From: Rhodobacteraceae bacterium S2214
Lineage (GTDB): Bacteria; Pseudomonadota; Alphaproteobacteria; Rhodobacterales; Rhodobacteraceae
Assembly (NCBI GenBank): GCA_025141675.1
Contig: CP081161.1
Span: 2,392,001 to 2,456,000, forward strand
DNA: 64,000 nt
Direction of reading: 5' to 3'
The position numbers were made by a program, and so were the translations under genes. Under the pieces are notes generated by a model. It saw only the letters and a list, made by a program, of their open reading frames with translations, did not search any database and was not told the DNA's origin. Of this stretch, positions 8,931 through 16,717 are shown piece after piece. The number at the start of each line of letters is the position of its first letter. The first letter of the stretch is position 1.

Positions 8931-9770
8931 ATGCAATTTACCGGCACCGACGACTACATCGCGACTGACGACCTTAAGATGGCGGTGAATGCGGCCGTCA
9001 CGCTGGAACGCCCCCTGCTCGTTAAAGGCGAGCCGGGCACAGGCAAAACAGAACTCGCCCGTCAGGTCAGCGCGGCGTTAGACATGCCCATGATTGAATG
9101 GCACGTCAAATCTACGACGAAAGCACAGCAAGGTCTGTACGAATATGATGCCGTCAGCCGCCTGCGGGACAGTCAACTTGGGGATGAAAAGGTCAACGAC
9201 GTGTCGAACTACATCCGGCGCGGCAAACTGTGGCAGGCTTTCACGGCTGAACGCCGATCCGTTTTGCTGATTGATGAGATCGACAAGGCCGATATCGAGT
9301 TCCCGAACGACCTGCTTCAAGAGCTCGATAAGATGGAGTTTCACGTTTACGAGACCGGAGAAACTGTCAAAGCGGTTAACAGGCCTGTCGTCATCATCAC
9401 GTCAAATAACGAGAAAGAATTGCCAGACGCGTTTCTACGCCGCTGCTTCTTCCACTACATCCGGTTCCCGGACATGGAGACACTGCGCAAAATCGTCGAA
9501 GTCCACCATCCGGGGATCAAAGACGCCCTGCTGACGGCAGCGCTGACGCAATTCTACGAAATCCGCGAAACGCAGGGTTTGAAGAAGAAGCCGTCGACAT
9601 CGGAGGTCATCGATTGGCTGAAACTGCTGCTGGCCGAAGATCTTTCGCCAGAAGACCTAAAACGCGACGGTGCTAACGCATTGCCCAAACTACACGGCGC
9701 GCTGCTGAAAAACGAACAAGACGTTCACCTCTTCGAACGGCTGGCATTCATGGCGCGCGGCGGGCGGTAA
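8931..9770 (+). CDS. MoxR-family AAA+ ATPase
   Basis: AAA+ chaperone-like ATPase of the MoxR/CbbQ type, which typically works with a VWA-domain partner to activate or remodel a metalloenzyme or membrane complex. Walker A GEPGTGKT (33-40), Walker B LLIDEID (~112-118), sensor 1 in IITSNN and the Arg-finger region FLRRCFFHY are intact. Length 279 is normal for this subfamily. The usual VWA partner is not adjacent; a VWA protein of the matching type is at 32578-33762. Divergent from dksA across about 135 bases. The client is unknown. Confidence 0.9.
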   Translation: MQFTGTDDYIATDDLKMAVNAAVTLERPLLVKGEPGTGKTELARQVSAALDMPMIEWHVKSTTKAQQGLYEYDAVSRLRDSQLGDEKVNDVSNYIRRGKLWQAFTAERRSVLLIDEIDKADIEFPNDLLQELDKMEFHVYETGETVKAVNRPVVIITSNNEKELPDAFLRRCFFHYIRFPDMETLRKIVEVHHPGIKDALLTAALTQFYEIRETQGLKKKPSTSEVIDWLKLLLAEDLSPEDLKRDGANALPKLHGALLKNEQDVHLFERLAFMARGGR

Positions 9771-9813
9771 TCGATCCTCAGCCTTGGCGCTCGCGCGCCA
9801 TCTACCGCCCAGC

Positions 9814-10710
9814 TTAGGATTTCGCTTCGCGGCCAAGTTCATCAGCAAGGAACCGCACGAACAGTAGTGTCAGATTTTCCCGCCGTGACGAATCCGGCCA
9901 CACAGCGTGCAGATCAATGTCGGGCGGCCGCCACTTGGGCAACAAGCGGACAAGTGCGCCAGACGCGACCCCTTGCGCGGCCAGATTTTCCGTCAGCACT
10001 GTTGTGCCCACGTTCTGCTGGGCGAAGTGATAGAGCGCGTTGACGCTATCAACCTCAATCTGCGATTGCCCGCCGACCTTTTCCATTTTGCCCTTTTCGG
10101 ACATCAGGTCGACCGTGTCTGACCGCTGCTGGTACTGGATCCAGTCCCAATTTTCGAGGTCTTTGGGTCGCTGGGGGACCGAACGGGCGGCTGCGTATTC
10201 GACACCAGCGACCAACGCGCGCGGGATAGCGCCTAGCTTGCGAGACATCATCGCGCTGTCCGCAAGCGAACCCGCTTTAATGGCAAGATCGAACCCGTTT
10301 TCGATGATCTCGACCTTCCGATCGTTATAATAAAGTGAAAGCGCCACGTTCGGATACCGTTTGATAAAATTGGCCATGGCGGTTGAAAGATCAGACATAG
10401 CCAGAAACGCCGGAACAGACACGCGCAGCGCGCCGACTGGGTCATTCGTATTGGCGTTAATTTCATTGAACCCGGCTTCGGCACTGCGCAACATTTCCGT
10501 GACGCGTCGATAAAGCGTTCTGCCCTCACCCGTCAGCGCAAGCTTGCGTGTCGTGCGATAAAGCAGGGTCGTGCCGAGATAACTTTCAAGATCAGTAATC
10601 GTCTGACTTACGCGCGACGGGGCCACGCCAAGATCCTGTGCCGCAGCGCTAAATGACCCTTTATCGACGACGCGGGCAAAAACGGCCATGTGTTTCAGGT
10701 GGTTAATCAT
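9814..10710 (-). CDS. LysR-family transcriptional regulator
   Basis: DNA-binding regulator with an N-terminal winged HTH (residues 1-60: MINHLKHMAVFARVVDKGSF, then AAAQDLGVAPSRVSQTITDLE) and a C-terminal periplasmic-binding-like effector domain, resembling the CrgA/YafC branch. The start ATG at 10710 has AAAGAGA before it; the frame is open for 134 more codons upstream, but that extension would cover the divergent promoter and looks non-coding. About 298 residues is the family norm. Divergent from the DUF2218 gene across 96 bases, which is the classical layout for a LysR regulator controlling its neighbours, here a seven-gene run to about 15.1 kb. Confidence 0.92.
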   Translation of the reverse strand: MINHLKHMAVFARVVDKGSFSAAAQDLGVAPSRVSQTITDLESYLGTTLLYRTTRKLALTGEGRTLYRRVTEMLRSAEAGFNEINANTNDPVGALRVSVPAFLAMSDLSTAMANFIKRYPNVALSLYYNDRKVEIIENGFDLAIKAGSLADSAMMSRKLGAIPRALVAGVEYAAARSVPQRPKDLENWDWIQYQQRSDTVDLMSEKGKMEKVGGQSQIEVDSVNALYHFAQQNVGTTVLTENLAAQGVASGALVRLLPKWRPPDIDLHAVWPDSSRRENLTLLFVRFLADELGREAKS

Positions 10711-10806
10711 TGATCTCTTTTTCGGAACTATGAAGTCAATATTCATACCATATTCGAAACAGATCAACGGGACTAGATGTGTTTTCAACACTGAAGGAAC
10801 ACCCCG
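10711..10806. promoter_or_regulatory. Divergent LysR / DUF2218 promoter region
   Basis: AT-rich 96-base spacer between divergent genes. It contains TTCGGAACTATGAA and, close to the downstream gene, the perfect inverted repeat TTCA-ACAC-TGAA, either of which could be a LysR recognition half-site arrangement. The assignment is positional. Confidence 0.45.
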
Positions 10807-11082
10807 ATGAACGCAGAAACAACATTCAAGACAGAACAGGCGCAACGCTACCTCGGCACGCTGTGCAAGCACTTCGGCCATAAGGTTCCGGTAGAACTGG
10901 ACGGAAATACTGGCCGGATCGACCTCCCGTTTGGACAGTGCGAATTGGCCGCGAACGACGCCGCGCTCGACATGAAAGTGTCCGCGGAAAACAAGGCCGA
11001 TCTCGACAAAACAGCACAGATTATTGCCAGTCACCTCGAACGTTTCGCCTTCCGCGAGAACCCGCAAATCGAATGGCACTAA
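10807..11082 (+). CDS. DUF2218 domain protein
   Basis: A 91-residue cytoplasmic protein matching the small DUF2218 family: AQRYLGTLCKHFGHKVPVEL, then a short beta region with GRIDLPFG, and a C-terminal helix DLDKTAQIIASHLERFAF. The molecular function is unknown. In other bacteria these proteins often sit beside siderophore, iron or reductase genes, which fits the reductase-rich neighbourhood here. First gene of the run divergent from the LysR gene, with AAGGAAC before the ATG. Confidence 0.85.
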   Translation: MNAETTFKTEQAQRYLGTLCKHFGHKVPVELDGNTGRIDLPFGQCELAANDAALDMKVSAENKADLDKTAQIIASHLERFAFRENPQIEWH

Positions 11083-11138
11083 GCCACGCGTTCCACCCAT
11101 CGACCTGACCAAATCACCCCTGAAACCTGGAGTTAAAC

Positions 11139-11981
11139 ATGACTACGAAAACACTTATGGCCACCGCCGCCATCGCAGTTGCGCTACCAATCACCGCGAT
11201 AGCTGACAGCGCGGAAAACAAGGCATTTGTTCTTGAGGCGTTGGAAAACACGCTCTTGGCGGGCGATGTCGACGCTGTTGATCAGTATTTCGCGACCGAC
11301 ATTATCCAGCATAACGACATGTTCGCAAACGGCATCGAAGCCCAAAAAGGCGTTGTCGGCTTCCTGTCCGGCAATGGTGACTTTAGCGCTGAATATATCC
11401 GCGTGATCGCCGATGATGATATCGTCGCCGTCCATGCCCGTTACGAAGGCTTCGGTCCCGATCCGGTCATTGGTTTCGACGTTTTCCGTGTCGAGGACGG
11501 CAAGATCGCTGAACACTGGGACAACCTGATCTCCGAACAGCCCCTGAACCCGTCAGGCCGCAGCCAGATCGACGGCGCGACCGAGATCACCGATCTTGAT
11601 CAAACCGAAGCGAACAAGGCGCTGGTTGAAGATTTTCTGACCAAATCATTGATCGAACATGCTGAGGTCAACATCACCGATTACATCAGCCCTGTCACAT
11701 ACATCCAGCACAACCCGATGGTTGCAGATGGATTGGAAGGCTTCGGCGCATTCATGGCTGAGATGGCCCAGCAAGGCATCAGCATGGACTACACCAAGGT
11801 CCATAAGGTCATCGGCGAAGGCAACTTCGTACTGACAATGTCCGAAGGCACGCTCGGTGAAGACCCTACCGCATTTTACGACCTGTTCCGCGTCGAAGAC
11901 GGACTGATCGTCGAACATTGGGATGTCATCGCGCCGATGCCAGCCGCAGACGCGGCACACAACGAAGCCGGCAAATTCTAA
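11139..11981 (+). CDS. Exported double SnoaL/NTF2-like protein
   Basis: A 280-residue secreted protein with a signal peptide (MTTKTLMATAAIAVALPITA, cleaved near IADS) and two tandem SnoaL/NTF2-like domains. The internal duplication is plain: IQHNDMFANGIE and IQHNPMVADGLE, then VFRVEDGKIAEHWD and LFRVEDGLIVEHWD. It resembles predicted SnoaL-like aldol-condensation enzymes of COG4922, but catalysis is unproven. GGAG lies just upstream of the ATG. It precedes a single-domain relative, so three SnoaL-like domains are encoded in a row. Confidence 0.85.
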   Translation: MTTKTLMATAAIAVALPITAIADSAENKAFVLEALENTLLAGDVDAVDQYFATDIIQHNDMFANGIEAQKGVVGFLSGNGDFSAEYIRVIADDDIVAVHARYEGFGPDPVIGFDVFRVEDGKIAEHWDNLISEQPLNPSGRSQIDGATEITDLDQTEANKALVEDFLTKSLIEHAEVNITDYISPVTYIQHNPMVADGLEGFGAFMAEMAQQGISMDYTKVHKVIGEGNFVLTMSEGTLGEDPTAFYDLFRVEDGLIVEHWDVIAPMPAADAAHNEAGKF

Positions 11982-12031
11982 TCCACCGTAGCGCCGCGGC
12001 CCGCCCGCGGCGCACCAAACAGGAGCAAAAA

Positions 12032-12523
12032 ATGAACCGTAGAACATTACTCACAACGTCGCTCGGCGCATCGCTGGCGATCATCCTTGGAACACAAGCA
12101 GGAGCACAAGAAATGGACGAAGAAACACAAGCATCATTCGACACAGTCATGGCCTTTATGGGCGCGATGGGATCAGGCGACATGGAAAAAATGAACAGCC
12201 TGATGGCCGATGACATGGTTTGGCACAATGAAGGCGACGAAAGCCTGCCGTGGATCGGCGAGACCCGTGGCAAGGAAAACATCTTTACCTTCCTCGGCGT
12301 CTTTTCCGAAAACTTGCAAACGACCAAATGGGAAAACACCGACGCTTTCGCATCGGGCGATACCGTGGCCGTTTTCGGTGTGATGAACGGCATCACAACA
12401 CATTCAGGCAAAGAAACGGGTGAATTCACATTCGCCCTGCGCGCCAAGGTCCGTGATGGACAGGTCGTTCTTTGGCACTGGTTCGAAGACAGCTTCGCAA
12501 TCAGCCAAGCATATCACGGCTGA
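12032..12523 (+). CDS. Exported SnoaL/NTF2-like protein
   Basis: A 163-residue secreted protein. The ATG at 12032 has AGGAGC nine bases upstream and begins a twin-arginine-like signal (MNRRTLLTTSLGASLAIILG) ending near AGAQE; an in-frame upstream ATG at 11918 lies inside the previous gene. The mature part is a single SnoaL-like domain (FDTVMAFMGAMGSGDMEKMN, MADDMVWHNEGD, FTFALRAKVRDGQVVLWHWF). A Tat-type signal would imply export of a folded, possibly cofactor-bearing protein. Function unknown. Confidence 0.83.
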   Translation: MNRRTLLTTSLGASLAIILGTQAGAQEMDEETQASFDTVMAFMGAMGSGDMEKMNSLMADDMVWHNEGDESLPWIGETRGKENIFTFLGVFSENLQTTKWENTDAFASGDTVAVFGVMNGITTHSGKETGEFTFALRAKVRDGQVVLWHWFEDSFAISQAYHG

Positions 12524-12582
12524 TATTTACTGACCGGAATGGCCTGCCAATCGGGCCATTCCCCCGCCCGTAGGAGAAACTT

Positions 12583-13428
12583 ATGATTTACGCCGTCACC
12601 GCCGTTTCCGGACAATTGGGCCGCGAAATCGCGCTCAAACTCATCGACAGATTTGGTACAGACAACGTCATAGGTCTGGCCCGCACCCCCGCCCGCGTGG
12701 AAGGCTTAGGTATCCAGGTTCGCCCCGGCGACTATGATAAACCAAACGATCTACGCGCATCGCTCAAAGGCATCGACGCCCTAATCCTCGTCTCCGGCAT
12801 AGCCCCGCCGGAAGATCGCATTCAGCAGCATCGCAATATAATCGATGCCGCAAAATCCGCAGGGGTGCGCAAAATCGTCTACACCAGCATTCAGGGCCCC
12901 ATTGAAGGCACCGCCTTTTCCCCTGTTGTCCAAAGCAATCGCCAGACCGAGGCGGACATCCGCGCCAGTGGCCTAGACTGGGCAATCGGGCGCAACGGGA
13001 TCTATATCGAACCGGATGTCGAATATATCGACAGCTACCGTACCCAAGGCGAAATCGCCAACAGTGCAGGCAACGGCAAATGCGGTTACACCACGCGGTC
13101 GGAATTAGCCCATGCCTATACAGCTTTGCTGACACGGGATGACCTGAACGGTGAGACCTTCAACCTGAACGGCACGCCCATCACGCAAAACCAACTGGCC
13201 GAACACCTGAACGCCGCATTCGACACCGAACTGACCTATCGCGCAATGTCGTCGGCAGACTTTGTCGCGGATCGCTCCGCAGAATTGGGTGACTTCTTCG
13301 GTCCAATCATCGGCGGCATTTATGACGGCATCAGCAAAGGCAGCTATGACCGAATAGGAGGTTTCGAGACAGTGACTGGCCGCCCCCATCAAAGCTGGGG
13401 CGACTATTTTTCGTCTCTTGCAGAATAA
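12583..13428 (+). CDS. NmrA/QorB-like NAD(P)H-binding reductase
   Basis: Atypical short-chain dehydrogenase of the NmrA type, closest in pattern to quinone oxidoreductase 2 (QorB/YtfG): Rossmann start MIYAVTAVSGQLGREIALKL, later QHRNIIDAAKSAGVRKIVYTS and RNGIYIE. The usual GATGQLG is AVSGQLG here, a modest deviation in the dinucleotide-binding loop. Length 281 fits. Expected to use NADPH on quinone-like or reactive electrophilic substrates, consistent with a LysR-controlled stress cluster (inference). Confidence 0.87.
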   Translation: MIYAVTAVSGQLGREIALKLIDRFGTDNVIGLARTPARVEGLGIQVRPGDYDKPNDLRASLKGIDALILVSGIAPPEDRIQQHRNIIDAAKSAGVRKIVYTSIQGPIEGTAFSPVVQSNRQTEADIRASGLDWAIGRNGIYIEPDVEYIDSYRTQGEIANSAGNGKCGYTTRSELAHAYTALLTRDDLNGETFNLNGTPITQNQLAEHLNAAFDTELTYRAMSSADFVADRSAELGDFFGPIIGGIYDGISKGSYDRIGGFETVTGRPHQSWGDYFSSLAE

Positions 13429-13484
13429 CCGCGACGGAGCTGCAGCCGCGCTTCGTACAACTCTCGATCTTTCGGAGAAACCCC

Positions 13485-14093
13485 ATGTCCACACTCAAAT
13501 CCATTTGGGACCATCCCTACACCTTCTGGGCGCTGCTCAGCCTGCCCGCAATTCCCATGATCCTCGGCTTGACCTCGGGCGATCCCGATGCGGTGAAGAA
13601 CGTCCTTCACCCATCCGGCGAATTCGCCGCGCGGTTTATGATTATCACGATGATGATTACGCCGTTGATGATGTTGTTTCGCAATTCAAGCTGGCCGCGC
13701 TGGATGATGAAGCGCCGCCGTCACCTTGGCGTTGCTGCATTCCTTTACGCGCTGGCACATACGGTGCTTTACCTCATTGACGAGGGGGCCGTGGCCTTCA
13801 CCGGTGGCGAAATCTCGAAACTCTATATCTGGACGGGCTGGCTGGCCTTCCTGATCTTCGTGCCATTGGCCATCACATCAACAGACGGTTGGGTCCGCAA
13901 ATTGGGCCGCAATTGGAAAACGCTTCAGCAGTTCGTATACGGCGCTGCTGTGCTGACGCTTGTCCACTGGGCGGCATTACATGATTGGGGCGGTGTCGGA
14001 CCTGCCTTGGTACACTTCATGCCACTCGTCCTTTTGGAAATCTACCGCGTCTCGTCGATAAGGGCGCGCCGCCGCCAGCGTGTTACGGCGTAG
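13485..14093 (+). CDS. Ferric-reductase-like transmembrane protein (MsrQ/YedZ-like)
   Basis: A 202-residue integral membrane protein of the ferric-reductase-like domain family, with about five to six helices and conserved His residues in HLGVAAFLYALAHTVLY and LTLVHWAALHDWGG that would ligate haem b. It resembles MsrQ, the quinol-linked haem subunit that feeds electrons to periplasmic methionine-sulfoxide reductase MsrP, but no msrP is nearby. It may serve as an electron donor for an exported partner in the same cluster (inference). Confidence 0.85.
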   Translation: MSTLKSIWDHPYTFWALLSLPAIPMILGLTSGDPDAVKNVLHPSGEFAARFMIITMMITPLMMLFRNSSWPRWMMKRRRHLGVAAFLYALAHTVLYLIDEGAVAFTGGEISKLYIWTGWLAFLIFVPLAITSTDGWVRKLGRNWKTLQQFVYGAAVLTLVHWAALHDWGGVGPALVHFMPLVLLEIYRVSSIRARRRQRVTA

Positions 14094-14146
14094 GGTGTTC
14101 ATCGAATGCGACCGTGGTATCAAAGCCTGATGGACAAAGGCACAAG

Positions 14147-14497
14147 ATGACCCGCAAAACCCACCCTTATTCGCTGGGCCGGACACTCTTGGTCGGTCTG
14201 GCGACAGCGGTCGCATTCGCGCTGCTCTCGCTGTTTTTCCTCTACATGCAGGCGCAAGAAACACATCACCGTCTTGCGGGTGAGGTCGTCAGCGTCACCA
14301 CAGACAGCGCGCGCATTCAGGACGCACACGGCGAGATCACCGTCCTTGTCGTGTCCGCCGACGCGGAGCTGCGCGATATCGCGTCGTTCTGGGAAATGGA
14401 AATTGGACAGCATGTCATGATGCGGGGCAGCTTTGTGGACGATGGGACTTTCGCGGTCGACCGCATGCGGCCCCTAACCGATAGGCCAGCAGAGTGA
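14147..14497 (+). CDS. Small membrane-anchored protein
   Basis: A 116-residue protein with one N-terminal membrane segment (LLVGLATAVAFALLSLFFLY) and a periplasmic part of ~75 residues that looks like a small beta barrel (HRLAGEVVSVTTDSARIQD, then VLVVSADAELRD and GQHVMMRGSF). The start is the ATG at 14147 with AAAGG upstream; longer in-frame starts run into the preceding gene. Its stop overlaps the next gene's GTG start by four bases (GTGA), indicating translational coupling. Function unknown. Confidence 0.75.
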   Translation: MTRKTHPYSLGRTLLVGLATAVAFALLSLFFLYMQAQETHHRLAGEVVSVTTDSARIQDAHGEITVLVVSADAELRDIASFWEMEIGQHVMMRGSFVDDGTFAVDRMRPLTDRPAE

Positions 14498-15090
14498 CCG
14501 CCGCCGAAATCAATCCGCCCCCAAGACGCGGCAAGAACGTCGCCAAAGTGGTTACGGTGGTCGGTGCATACCTCGCGATGTCGATCGCTGTGGCAAGCTT
14601 TCCGGCAGACGACCTGATTGACGCGGTCGGTGCCACCAATGCCTATGTGGTAATGTTCGCCTTGGGCATGATCGGCGGCTTCACAACATTCACCGGCATT
14701 CCTTATCATCTGGTTTTGATGAGTCTGGCAGCCGGCGGGTTGAATCCTGTTGTGCTTGGGATCAGCACTGCCATGGGCGTCATGATCGGTGACAGCACGA
14801 TGTATTTGATCGGGCGCACGGTCAAAACAAGCCTGCCGCCAAGGGTCGAGGCAACGATGGAGCACTTATCCGAACGCCTCGCGCGTCACCCCAGATTAGT
14901 GACACCTGCTCTTTTCGTTTACGGGACTGTATCGCCGTTCTCCAACGATTTCGTCGTCGGCTCGCTCAGCATTATCGGCTACAACTACTGGCGGATCATC
15001 GTGCCGTTGGCCATTGGGAACACCATCTACAATATCGCTCTGGCTTACCTTGGATTGTATGCCTACGACGCGATCATCGATTGGTTCTAA
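14494..15090 (+). CDS. DedA/VTT-like membrane protein
   Basis: A 198-residue multi-helix membrane protein starting at a GTG coupled to the upstream gene. The central part (FTTFTGIPYHLVLMSLAAGG, then MGVMIGDSTMYLIGR) and the C-terminal FVVGSLSIIGYNYWRI follow the VTT/DedA (SNARE-associated) pattern, including the Gly-Asp and charged residue before the last helices. DedA proteins flip phospholipid or polyprenyl lipids or take part in membrane homeostasis; this one's substrate is unknown. Last gene of the LysR-linked run. Confidence 0.75.
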   Translation: MTAAEINPPPRRGKNVAKVVTVVGAYLAMSIAVASFPADDLIDAVGATNAYVVMFALGMIGGFTTFTGIPYHLVLMSLAAGGLNPVVLGISTAMGVMIGDSTMYLIGRTVKTSLPPRVEATMEHLSERLARHPRLVTPALFVYGTVSPFSNDFVVGSLSIIGYNYWRIIVPLAIGNTIYNIALAYLGLYAYDAIIDWF

Positions 15091-15194
15091 ACCGAGCTTC
15101 GAGAGTAGGGCCTGACGTTAGACGTGAACGGTACAACCACAACATTGAACGCGAAGTGATCATTCATCAATTCGCGCTCGTTGCTTAAACCTGC

Positions 15195-15647
15195 CTAGGC
15201 GTCCTCAATCGCTGTGATCATGTCGACCCGCGTGCCGTGGCGGCCGCCCTCAAAGGCTGCTCCAAGAAACGCATCGACGATATCCAGCGCAAGGCCTTCG
15301 CCGATCACCCGCGCGCCCATCGACAACATATTCGCGTTATTATGTTCACGGATCATCCGAGCGGAAAACGTGTCAGAGCAGACGCCGCAGCGGATGCCCT
15401 TCACTTTGTTGGCCGCCATCATGATCCCCTGCCCCGTGCCGCACAGCAAAATGCCAAGCGCACAATCACCTGACGCGACCATCCGCGCAGCCGCTTCGCC
15501 ATGCTTGGGGTAATGGGTGCTTTCCGAAGTGGTCGGGCCGATATCAACCGCCTCATAGCCCAACTCAGCCACGCGCGCCGCAATGGCTTGGCGCATCGCG
15601 ATATCGGCATGGTCGCTTGAAATAACGATACGTGTGTTGTCAGTCAT
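15195..15647 (-). CDS. rpiB: Ribose-5-phosphate isomerase B
   Basis: Interconverts ribose-5-phosphate and ribulose-5-phosphate in the pentose phosphate pathway. RpiB/LacAB-family features: VISSDHAD (residues 8-15), catalytic Cys69 in LLCGTGQG, and His102 in REHNNANML. At 150 residues it is the normal length. It stands between a CAT-like gene upstream on the same strand and the convergent DedA-like gene. Some family members act on allose phosphates, but nothing nearby suggests that. Confidence 0.95.
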   Translation of the reverse strand: MTDNTRIVISSDHADIAMRQAIAARVAELGYEAVDIGPTTSESTHYPKHGEAAARMVASGDCALGILLCGTGQGIMMAANKVKGIRCGVCSDTFSARMIREHNNANMLSMGARVIGEGLALDIVDAFLGAAFEGGRHGTRVDMITAIEDA

Positions 15648-15747
15648 GGTCGTGGCCTCCCGCCGCCCAGTCTATCGGGTCATGTTGCGCGGGCCTGATA
15701 CGCGGATGCGGGACGGTGGTCTAGGACCAACCCGTCGCCTGTTAGCG

Positions 15748-16377
15748 TTAAAACTGATCGAGCGTATCTTGAACCGCCTGAAAAAACGCACCGACATGCG
15801 CGCCATCGACCAACGCGTGATGCACTTCGAGCGTCATGGCCATTTTCCATTCGTGCGCTTCAGACACATATTTGCCCCAAGTGACCCGCGGAATGCTGTC
15901 ATCTTTATGGGGCATCGCGTTGTTGATCGACGTATAATCCAGCCACGGCATACAGGACAAGAAAGCCACATCGTCGGTCCCCGCCCCCACAGCATTCAAT
16001 TCGTCAGCGGCGGCGGCGGCGTGTAAAATTGCTTTAGTCTGGGGATCAAACTCCGCGAAGTCTGAGATAAACGGAACATAGGCGTAGTTAAAACTCCCCT
16101 GCGGAGTCGGCACTGGCATCGACAAATGCGTCGTCGCGTGGCGCACAACCGTGTCACTTCGAAACCGCATCAGCAGCTCGGGCACCGCATGCAGGCCACA
16201 GCCAATCGCAAACAGGCTCGCGCGGTACACAGAAAAGTCCGACGCGCCACGCCGCGCGATTAAACGCGAGACGTCCAAACGAGACGTGGTTGCATAATGC
16301 GGGCGATCATAGGTGCGAAACCAGCGAAACTGGGCAGCACGGGGCCATGTCTCTAAATCTACAATTGTCTCGGTCAT
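15748..16377 (-). CDS. Chloramphenicol acetyltransferase-like (CatA-fold) acetyltransferase
   Basis: A 209-residue member of the trimeric chloramphenicol acetyltransferase fold, a CoA-dependent acyltransferase. The C terminus carries HHALVDGAHVG (His186/187, Asp191), equal to the catalytic HHAVCDG motif of CAT enzymes; the N terminus has the typical YDRPHYATTSRLDV. Genuine chloramphenicol resistance cannot be claimed: chromosomal Roseobacter copies are usually of unknown substrate. No resistance-type mobile element surrounds it. Confidence 0.88.
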   Translation of the reverse strand: MTETIVDLETWPRAAQFRWFRTYDRPHYATTSRLDVSRLIARRGASDFSVYRASLFAIGCGLHAVPELLMRFRSDTVVRHATTHLSMPVPTPQGSFNYAYVPFISDFAEFDPQTKAILHAAAAADELNAVGAGTDDVAFLSCMPWLDYTSINNAMPHKDDSIPRVTWGKYVSEAHEWKMAMTLEVHHALVDGAHVGAFFQAVQDTLDQF

Positions 16378-16717
16378 AACGTGCCTTTTAGCCTAGAATG
16401 CAGGCCGTATTGTCATGGACCCGACAGGCCTGAAAATCTACGGGGAAAAAGTCACGTCCAATCGCATCAGCCTGCCTTGCCAACGGTTTCAGGACCACTG
16501 AGATGATATTTGAGACGCCCGACCGCGAGGTTGATTTCGAATATGATCCGGTATCGCTGCTTGTCCTTGATTAGGAACGAACTTTGCCATCTTAACGCCT
16601 TAGAAGTGTATTCAATGTGTGAGATATTGAAAACTACGCTCAACTTGCGGTTACAGATTGACTTTCAGCCAACCGCCGCTTTTACAACATATGAGTGGTC
16701 AAAAAAGGAATGTACAA
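16378..16717 (+). other. Intergenic region with short reading-frame debris
   Basis: 340 bases without a convincing gene. Two short overlapping frames occur: 28 codons from the ATG at 16414 and 23 codons from the ATG at 16503 (MIFETPDREVDFEYDP and onward, stop at 16574). The second is strongly acidic and protein-like, so this could be a gene remnant or a micro-ORF; neither has a good ribosome site. The last 60 bases are AT-rich and include AAAAAAGGAA before the lipoprotein ATG. Confidence 0.4.

Noticed and set aside
10711..11112. 134-codon upstream extension of the LysR gene
   Set aside because: It would cover the divergent promoter and the DUF2218 gene; the real N terminus MINHLKHM matches LysR proteins and has its own ribosome site.
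15741..15752. GTTAGCGTTAAAAC near the CAT-like gene end as another LacI-type operator for rpiB
   Set aside because: It overlaps the stop codon of the upstream gene, has an asymmetric centre and one mismatch in the core; too weak to list.
15748..16377. Chloramphenicol resistance determinant
   Set aside because: The fold and catalytic motif are CAT-like, but chromosomal context and family breadth do not allow a resistance call.
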